From Acheta domesticus (Eukaryota; Arthropoda; Insecta; Orthoptera; Gryllidae): 64,000 bases of DNA. The notes under the pieces were generated by a model that ran no database searches, had not been told where the DNA came from, and saw only the letters and a list, made by a program, of their open reading frames with translations. Location of the stretch: the NCBI GenBank assembly GCA_031308135.1, contig JAHLJT010008756.1:135362949-135426948 (forward strand), written 5' to 3'. The position numbers were made by a program, and so were the translations under genes. Of the stretch, positions 56,461-64,000 are shown piece by piece (position 1 is the first letter of the stretch; each line of letters opens with the position of its first letter).

Positions 56461-56972
56461 TACAGTGTCCGGGGAGGAAACGTCGAAACTTCGAAAATAA
56501 GCTCTTAAGACAATTCCAAGCGTATTTTCTCTAATAAACTACGTGGATATTCCGAATGGTTCCGACGTTCTTAGCACTCAAAAGTTTGTTGTGAAAAAAT
56601 GATTTTTATGCAAAAATATGCATTATGGAAGCATAGAAACACTCATACAAGCACAGAAAAATTAAGCGAGAAATAAAAAAGCAGTCGAATTGTGTAAATT
56701 GAGTGATTTTTTATGTCTGGCTTAATTTTTCTTTCTGAACAAATATGTTCATTTCTTTTGTAAATAATAAACAGTTTACATGTTTCAGGAGTGTTTCTAT
56801 GCTTCTGTAATACAAATTTTTGCCTACAAATCAAATTTTCAAACCAACTTTTGAGTGCTTATTGCGGCTCAACCATTCGGAATAGCCACGTTGTTTATCA
56901 GACAAAATATGCTTAGAATTGTCTTAAGAGCTTATTTTCGAAGTTTCGACGTTTCCTCCCCGGACACCCTGA
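56461..56972. mobile_element. Palindromic long-TIR element, family B, copy 3
   Basis: It starts TACAGTGTCCGGGGAGG and ends CCTCCCCGGACACCCTGA. The left arm is shortened around 56640, where about 60 bp present in other copies is missing. The right arm is complete. Confidence 0.88.
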
Positions 56973-58570
56973 ATGTGAGCAGAAGCAAACGGCAGTGCAA
57001 ATTGAATTCTGCGGGGGAGGGGCATGGGCGTGCGAGGTCTGTGTTGGGATTTGGAGAGGGTATGCGCAATGCAAACAGTCACTGGTTTCTGTAAGAGTTC
57101 GTGCCTGATGAATCACAAGTTTGTAATTTCGAAAGCGTTCCAATCTTCTAGAGTGATTAACTATAGACTTTATCGTATCTTTTCAGATTTTCGGACTTTG
57201 CTAGTATTGGACAAGCTGTGACGTTATGATGGAAGGTTTCGAACCATTCCTGGCAAGTAGGTTGATCATCCTGAGAAATTTTGAGAACCGCTTTATGATA
57301 ATTTTGTGATCTCAGCGCCTGATGTTGGACAGCTATTATAGCTTATTCCTATTATGGCTTCATGTTCCTCTTTTAGGCTACATAAATGATTGGTCGTGAT
57401 TTGTACCTATCTTTTTAGATGTTGCCCATGCAGTTGCCCTCTCCGCCGTTTAACATGTTTGTGTCTCATATTTAATTCAAAAAGAATAAACATTTAATTG
57501 TCTATAACATTCTGTATGTCATGCATTGTATTCTTCGCAATGCTTTTTTACTGTACTTACTATCCTTTTTTCCACTCTTTCTCTCGTATTTAATGAACAA
57601 CCCCAAAGTTACTGATCAGATAGTTCTCCATTCCAACTATTGCATAGGGTTTTGCTTAGGGAGGCTTCAATTGTCTGAGACCTCTACCTCCTTCCCTGTG
57701 TGGCACACAAATCTATGTAATATGTCAGCTCTTGGGTGGGCGTCATGATCCCTTGTAAGCAGATTCCAGGTTTTCGTATGTGCTTTCAATTTCTTACTCA
57801 GTCCAGGTCATCATTCTAGAACTGTACTATGCTACACACCGCCAACTACCTATTTCCGAAAATTTAAGTTCAGAGCGAATTGCAGAACGAGTCTTCCTGT
57901 TCTGTAATACTCCCTGTGAATTTCCTCCTTCATCGTGCCGTTTAAGATGTCACATTCATGTCAAATTCTTCAAATCATGCATATAATAAAGTTTTGCCTC
58001 GGTCAAGATCTTCACTCATAGTGTTCAAATCAACTTGAATACTCTCTATCGTTACTGCATTGCTTCCTTTCAAATGGGTATTTGCACACTTGTAAAGCAA
58101 AATTTTCAGGTAGATATAATTGCTGAATCCATTTATCACAGGTAGCATATTATTGAGAATAGATTAATTCGTAACATACAATTCATTCATGTAAACAAGT
58201 GTGTTACTGGTCTTTCAACACCATGAAGCCTGCAAATTAAATTAGCATGCGACAATTGACTAGATTGTGAACTAAAGGAAAACATCAGAGGGAGTAGTGA
58301 ATCATCTTGAAAAATCCCCGTTATTTAGAATATTTCTTATTTACAATACTTCCTTTCCGATGTGTATTAGTAACCTGGTATTCCATGACTTCATTCTAGC
58401 CTTACAAAACTCAATAAGTCTACGATGAATTCAATAGATTCTTGAGAGCCTGTGGTATCCAGGCGTGAGGTGAACAGTGAAATTCCCTTCTGGTAGTCAA
58501 TCCAAGCCACGCTCAAATTACGTTTTCATTTCTTTGCATCATTTGAGATTTTTTTTGTTATGAGTATTTA
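56973..58570. other. Intergenic stretch, unassigned
   Basis: No supported feature. Confidence 0.35.
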
Positions 58571-58768
58571 AGGTCGCATCAACTACTAGGTCTTTAGCGA
58601 CCATTATTAGATTTAACGTTATGGTATGAGTATGAAACGATATGGTGATGATAGGGGGTGAAAGGACGAACACATACAACCATGACCGAGGCGGGACTCG
58701 AACCCGCGACCCCTCGGTCCGAGATCACCACGGCACTACTTCCTTAGCAATCTCGGCCACGGGGCCGA
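58571..58768 (-). mobile_element. tRNA-derived SINE (family 2), intact copy
   Basis: It is continuous where the copy at 4873-5757 is split. The head (minus strand) starts CCCCGTGGCCGAGATTGC. The B box GGTTCGAGTCCCGC is complemented at 58691-58704. The 3' hairpin GGTCGC...GCGACC is at 58573-58602. Confidence 0.88.
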
Positions 58769-58963
58769 CATTTAAGACGATTTTGTTGAGTAGGAAAGTT
58801 TTTCTTACAGTTATAGGTACCTTTATGAAATCCTTTCTTTAAAACTGGCAACAGATAATGTTCCTTTAGGTGTATGTGCATTTTGTTACCCATTGTAATG
58901 AGTATTAGCATATTCATCTTCTTAAGAAGCCTAAGACGTGTTCCTTTCCAAGAATTATAAGCG
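58769..58963. other. Short unassigned spacer
   Basis: AT-rich. Nothing is recognised. Confidence 0.4.
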
Positions 58964-59318
58964 AGTCTTTCCATCTTCTTGGTCTACCAACTTCTCTCCT
59001 TCCACTCGGTCTTTATATCTCCTAGCAAATCCTTACGATTCTATTCTCCACTATTCTCTTATTATGATCGTTCCATTCCTTTCTTCGCTCTGCTTCGCAT
59101 TTCGTAATTGGCTTAATTTCGCACACTTCCCTGATGTTTCTGTTTCTTTCCTTATCCAGTAGAGTGTGATTTGCAATTTTCCTCAGAACTCTCATTTCAG
59201 CGACCTCAAGTTGTTGGGTACGTTTTGTTTCGCTTCTCGTTTCTCCTGCATATGTTAGTATTGGTCTAATTATTGATTGATATATTCTAACCTTCGAGTC
59301 CTGTTTTAGTTAATTATA
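58964..59318 (-). pseudogene. LINE reverse-transcriptase C-terminal fragment
   Basis: On the minus strand it reads KVRIYQSIIRPILTYAGETR, then TKRTQQLEVAEMRVLRKIAN, then ERNRNIREVCEI, and ends RPSGRREVGRPRRWKD. This is the standard order for the end of an insect non-LTR RT protein. Stops occur near the end. It is related to, but clearly different from, the LINE at 17998-19909. Confidence 0.82.
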
Positions 59319-60199
59319 CCACATTGAGATACCATAAGATTATTATATTATATAAATCAATTTTTAATTACAAAATGTCTTCATTTTCAATAGCAGCCAA
59401 AAGATATGGCCTTCGAGTCCATGGCCCAACTAGGCAAAGCTTCCGTTCAGCTGTTTCCTTCAGAAGAAATATCTGATTCCTTCGCTCCTTGGTACTAAGT
59501 GCCGTACAATTGTAAAGCGGTGGATAGGCTTCCATCTGGACCTCTTGTTACAGACGATATCACTCAACGACCGCAATTGGCTGCGTAATTACTACCTTGC
59601 TAATGTTCACGTACGACATCTGGTGGCTCTGTGCAAATTTCAATCGCATTTCGTAGATATTTTGTGTTGTTATTTTATCGAAAGAAAAAGTTGTTTTACT
59701 GACTTATGAATCATTCCACCTAAGTGGCGTGTAGTGCAGATTGTTTTGGATTTTTTCTCCAAGTGAACAAATTTGCAGACAAATTAAATGCTTTCAATAG
59801 CATTCTACTTTTTCAACTCTTGTATCATCCTATGTATTCTATAAATGTCACTATTCTACAATACACGCGACATATAAACGCTTTACATCACGTTACATTT
59901 GCATTTACGACTCTCTGCACACTGCCTAAATGTAGATCAATATTGGTGTAATTTATCACAAAGCAGCCATTTCCAAAATAAAATAAATCAATCTGCGCAT
60001 TGAATTTTAATTTTATTCCGTGCTTCGTTGCGTCAATGTTGTCATTACAGTAACCAGTTTGGAAACCGATAATTATTGGTGTAATTAGGGATTGGAGCAC
60101 GTAGTTACTGAAGCTAATACGGAAAACCGTCGATATGTAGTTTTGCATGGGAAAAAATTGTATGGGTGATTGCAGTGTTGAATTGTAACTTATAAAATT
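59319..60199. other. Intergenic stretch, unassigned
   Basis: No supported feature. Confidence 0.4.
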
Positions 60200-61740
60200 G
60201 AAAACAAAATACTAAACACCTTTATTATGTTTTAAATTATCTCACGTCGTTAATAATTACATTAGCGGCGATTTGTATATATTATTGCTTATGTGAATAC
60301 AAATGCTTTAAATGATGTCTTATAAAGTTTCTTGAAGAATCAAAACTTTTCTCTCAAAAATTCTCAAAATCCGGGAAATGCGCCAACATCAATTTCTCGT
60401 CTTCGCATTATTTCTTTAATTTTTTTACGGTTATTGCTAAATGGTAAATAACATGATGCTACTTTGATTTTTTTAATTGAACAAATGTATTTTTTAATGT
60501 TTCTCATGTCGTTAATATTATACACACATTTCTTATACATTATTGTTTTAGTAAGTACAAGTTCTTGAAATGCTTTCTCTTGTAGTTTCTAGACAACTCG
60601 AAAGATTTGGATGAAAACGAGATTAAAAATGCACATTTTCAGAAACCAGAAACGCGTAAACGTATTTTATTAATGCGGCATCAATTTTTTCAATGAAAAT
60701 GTGCATAGAGGACAAGCCTTTACCCTTCTCTGACATTATTAAAGTCATTTCAATATTCTGCTATTAGGTAAACGAAAAATTGAAGAAACGTGAAAAAAAA
60801 TGTTTTAGGCGCCAATAGATGGCAGCTGAGAGGAGACTGAGGCAAAACCGAATAAATAGCTCAAAGTGAGATGAGGAAACTTAAGTAGATTGCGAAAATC
60901 TGTGTCATTCTGTAGCACAAGCAGCTTTAAATATCTGTCACGTTGTTAATATTCTTACTAGCTGCTTATACATTATGACATTTGTAAGTGCAATTGTATT
61001 AAATAATTACTCATGGCGTGTTTCGAAAGCTCGAAAATGTTGGGTGAAAAAAATTCAAAATGCGCGGTTTTATAAATGGTTCAATGCCATTTTCTTAAAA
61101 GCCGTTCCAAATTTTTCAATGACAGTGTGCTTGTGGCAGCAGTTTTACCATTCTGAAAACGTCATGAAGATATATTTTTATTCTACTATTAGGGAGCAGA
61201 AAATTGAGAAATCGTGAAAAAAAAAGATTTAGATGTCAATAGGTGGCAGCTAAGAAAAGGGTGTAAAAACGAAAGGGTAGTATAGATTAAATAGATAAGA
61301 ATACTAACTAGTTCAAAAACGTCTGTGCCATCTGCAACAACACTAGTTACTTTCTGTGTACGTACGTATATACGAAGTAATATACATAGTATGGAGAAAG
61401 TAATATAATGATGCGGAAAATAGATTTCAAGATTTCAATGGAAATTCACATTTTTACGTTCACTACTATGTCCCGGCAATAAGAGTTTTTCTGACGAAAA
61501 TTTGCCGCTTTCCGGCTCACGATTTTGTTCCACGGATAGAACAAGGAACCATTAAAAGAATGGCGTTGCTCTTATTTTCCTTGAACTCTCTGAATTTTCG
61601 AAAATGCAAATTTACAATTAACGCGAGAAAGTATATGCTGTTGTAGTGCCGCTAGTTCTTCCTACAAAGTAAGGGCGAGAAAGTAAAAAAGCTGACGAGA
61701 GAGCGAACCCCTGATAAAGTGACAAAATAACAACCGACAG
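60200..61740. repeat. AT-rich repeat element, family A, copy 2
   Basis: CTCACGTCGTTAAT-like motifs sit at 60241, 60503 and about 60938. GATGGCAGCTGAGAGGAG-type (60822) and GTGGCAGCTAAGAAAAG-type (61243) words match 2166-2190 of copy 1. A GTACGTACGTAT hairpin at 61348-61406 matches the hairpin at 689-742. GCTGTTGTAGTGCCGCTAG at 61638 matches 2936-2955 beside copy 1's right end. Confidence 0.68.
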
Positions 61741-62666
61741 GGTTGGGTCAAGGAAGGAAAAATCCTAGTTAGATATTAGCGCTATGTATTGATCATAAAC
61801 ACACTATTATAAATACGGAATCTAGGAATTCAGTTAGGTTACAAATACTCGCAGGTGCAATTCAGTGCCGAGGAAATGAGCTTGTCCCCCGGTGTGTGCT
61901 ATATTCCTGACCAGCGTGCAAAAAATTAGATTATGGGCAAGTCCATAAAATGATGTCAACTCATATCGGTCCCTCTGAGAACAAAATTAAAGGAATTATT
62001 TAGAGGTAATGTTAAGAGGAATTACACCTGAAATTAATAAAAATATTACAATGGAAATGACTCACCTGTGTACGTTGAGTCGGAAAGCTGTAATGATCGT
62101 TAACAGTTGCGTACCAATGGGGTGGGAGCGGAGGGGTAAACGACGGACTTCAGAGTATTTTTTTCCTCCCTCTTTGTTGAGGTAAGGAGTTACTAGTTTA
62201 GGACTTTTAATTTTGGAATCTTTCTTAACCCTAAGAGATATTTCCCTTTCAATGCTTATCTGATGTTGTTTACTAAACAATTCCAAATCTTCGTCGTACT
62301 TGTGTGCTGCGAGGAATCTTCTGCGATTTCTTATAGCAATACGTATGCACGCTTAGAAACACATGTAATACGGCCATAAACACATTGTAATATTATTTTA
62401 CCATCCGTCGATATACATTTCCGTTGTGCGATGGTAGCAACGTAATGAATTTTGAACTAGTTCATGGAAAAGAGGACGTGGCCATCTAACCCGGCGGAAA
62501 AGACCACAATGACAAACTAGAGGTGTTACAACTGCATATACTTTCTCGGTTTATTATAATTATACCATTCCATTATATAATAAGGCTTCAGAGGCGGTGC
62601 TAGTGATTGCGGCTTTGTCAGGCCCAAAGACTTGACCCACTGTTGTCAGACACATGTTTCTCTGTG
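61741..62666. other. Intergenic stretch, unassigned
   Basis: Nothing is recognised. Confidence 0.4.
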
Positions 62667-63206
62667 TACACTAAGTCATCAGAAGTATCCGGACACGAAG
62701 CTGAAAATGACTTACCAGTTCGTGACGCACTCATCGGTAATGCTGGAATTCAATAGGGTGTTGGCCCACCCTTAGCCTTGATGACAGCTTACACTTTCGC
62801 AGGCATACTTTCAGGCAGGTGCTGGAAGGTTTCTTAGGTATCGATGTAGTAGGTCGGTGGGGCGTGGCACGAAGTCGGCGTTCCAAAACATCCCAAAGGT
62901 GTTCGATAGGATTCAAGTCAGGACTCTGTGCAGGTCAGTCCATGACAGGGATGTTATTGTCGTGTCACCACTCCGCCAAAGGCCGTGCAGTAAGACCAGG
63001 TGCTCGATCGTGTTGAAAGATGCAATCGCCATCCCCGAATTGCTCTTCAACAGTGTGAAGCAAGGTGTTTAAAAAACATCAACGTAGGTCTGTGCCGTGA
63101 TAGTGCCACACAATACAACAAGGGGTACAAGCCCCCTCCATGAAAAACACGACCACACCATAATACCACTGCCTCCGTGTCCGGACACTTTTGATCACAT
63201 AGTGTA
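62667..63206 (-). mobile_element. Internally deleted Tc1-like transposon, 540 bp
   Basis: The terminal inverted repeats are TACACTAAGTCATCAGAAG and TATCCGGACAC on the left, and on the right the complement of GTCCGGACACTTTTGATCAC then ATAGTGTA. The TA dinucleotides at both edges fit Tc1 target duplication. About 500 bp remain inside, against roughly 1.3-1.7 kb for a whole element. Confidence 0.85.
62731..62916 (-). pseudogene. Tc1-like transposase C-terminal remnant
   Basis: The frame reads NPIEHLWDVLERRLRATPHR and beyond. NPIEHLWD is the hallmark that carries the last catalytic Glu of DD34E Tc1 transposases. The rest is frameshifted or deleted. Its direction fits its place in the element at 62667-63206. 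Confidence 0.88.
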
Positions 63207-64000
63207 TGTCGACGTGTTAATTTGGAATCGAAAGCCAGAATTGCTTCAACACCATCTATTTTTTAAATGCGAAAAAAACACCGTGAAATTGTGGAATGAA
63301 ATTCGCGTTTTTAAAAAGGCGCATTTTGAAGCTCATTTTCCTCCAAAACTTTCGAGTTGACAACAAAGTTATTGGGAAATCATTTCAAATACTTGCACTC
63401 ACAAACACAATATCGTATAAGAAATGCATGTAATGTAAATATTAACGCCGTGGGAAACATTAAAAAATACATTTGTGCAGTTTAAAAAGTAATTAATGTA
63501 TCTATGATGTCATGTTATTCAGCATTTATCACTACAGGTACGAAAAATGTAAAGAAAAAAATTGGAGATATTTTCGAAAAAATGGCGTTTGAGCGTATCT
63601 GAATATGCGGAATTTTTAGGTAATTTTCACAGCAATAGTTTTGATTCCCCAAGAACCGTTATCAGACATCATTTGAAGCACTCATACCTTACAAATGCAA
63701 TAACGTATACAAATCTCCAGTAATATCAATATTAACCATGTGAGAAGGGCAAAATAATTGCATTTGTGTAATTAAAAAGAAGACTACAACAAAATTATGT
63801 TTATATCTCCTTATACTCTGCATTAAGCACTATCTTCACAAAAGTTTTAAAGAAAAAATGTTGAGTTGTTTTTGAGAAAATATTGTTTTTAATATTTTTT
63901 TAACTATTGGCCCTATTTCACCGCAAAATTGAGGGGGAATACTAACATTTTCAAAAAAATGTACATGACAATAATTTAAAAAATCAGAGTTAACAGTAAT
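63207..64000 (-). repeat. AT-rich repeat element, family A, inverted copy 3 (runs off window)
   Basis: It has the same units as 1000-2060 but on the opposite strand. AATATTAACGCCGTGGGA (63439) and AATATTAACCATGTGAGA (63729) are complements of the CTCACGTCGTTAATATT motif, about 290 bp apart. AAAAAATGGCGTTTGAGCGT (63579) is the complement of the GCTCAAACGTCATTTTCTC word at 1700. Confidence 0.72.

Overview
The window looks like nuclear DNA of a large, repeat-rich insect genome. It is AT-rich, has kilobase-scale introns with GT-AG boundaries, and carries tRNA-derived SINEs, Tc1/mariner, piggyBac-type and Penelope-like elements and non-LTR retrotransposon pieces. The only gene I can name is a SNAP25-family SNARE on the + strand. 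A polyneopteran-type insect (cockroach, termite, orthopteran or stick insect) is a guess from intron size and repeat style, not shown by the sequence. Two runs of exactly 1000 N (3250-4249 and 50377-51376) are scaffold gaps.

The Snap25-like gene occupies about 4.7-42.5 kb. It has seven coding exons at 4738-4835, 24717-24758, 33774-33822, 35211-35328, 38181-38307, 40598-40742 and 42407-42468, separated by introns of about 19.9, 9.0, 1.4, 2.9, 2.3 and 1.7 kb. Summed with four one-base corrections the exons give 212 codons, the usual size of insect SNAP25. Both SNARE motifs, both central-layer glutamines and the palmitoylation-type cysteine cluster are present. As written, the frame breaks in exon 1 (two +1 shifts), exon 5 (+1) and exon 7 (-1). 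Three of the four shifts lie in short homopolymer runs, so uncorrected long-read errors are the simplest explanation; a young pseudogene is the alternative.

The introns hold a layered record of transposition. Intron 1 has a tRNA-derived SINE split at TTAA by a piggyBac-type MITE that itself contains an inverted-repeat MITE, a long-TIR palindromic element, a dead Penelope-like retroelement (RT plus GIY-YIG endonuclease), a dead DDE transposase of the type common in termites and cockroaches, a second SINE family, and a 5'-truncated LINE nested with a 14-bp target duplication inside another copy of the palindromic element. Intron 2 has GC-rich islands, foldback elements and an old 300-bp tandem duplication. 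In intron 4 a SINE ends 12 nt before exon 5, so the upstream part of that 3' splice site is SINE-derived.

Downstream of the gene (42.5-64 kb) I see no second gene I can name. There are two C-rich or CpG-rich patches, one possible GC-rich exon near 49.9 kb, the 3' end of a mariner transposase next to the second gap, degenerate Tc1 elements, further SINE, palindromic-element and LINE copies, and AT-rich repeats (about 60.2-61.7 and 63.2-64 kb) of the same family as the first 3 kb of the window.
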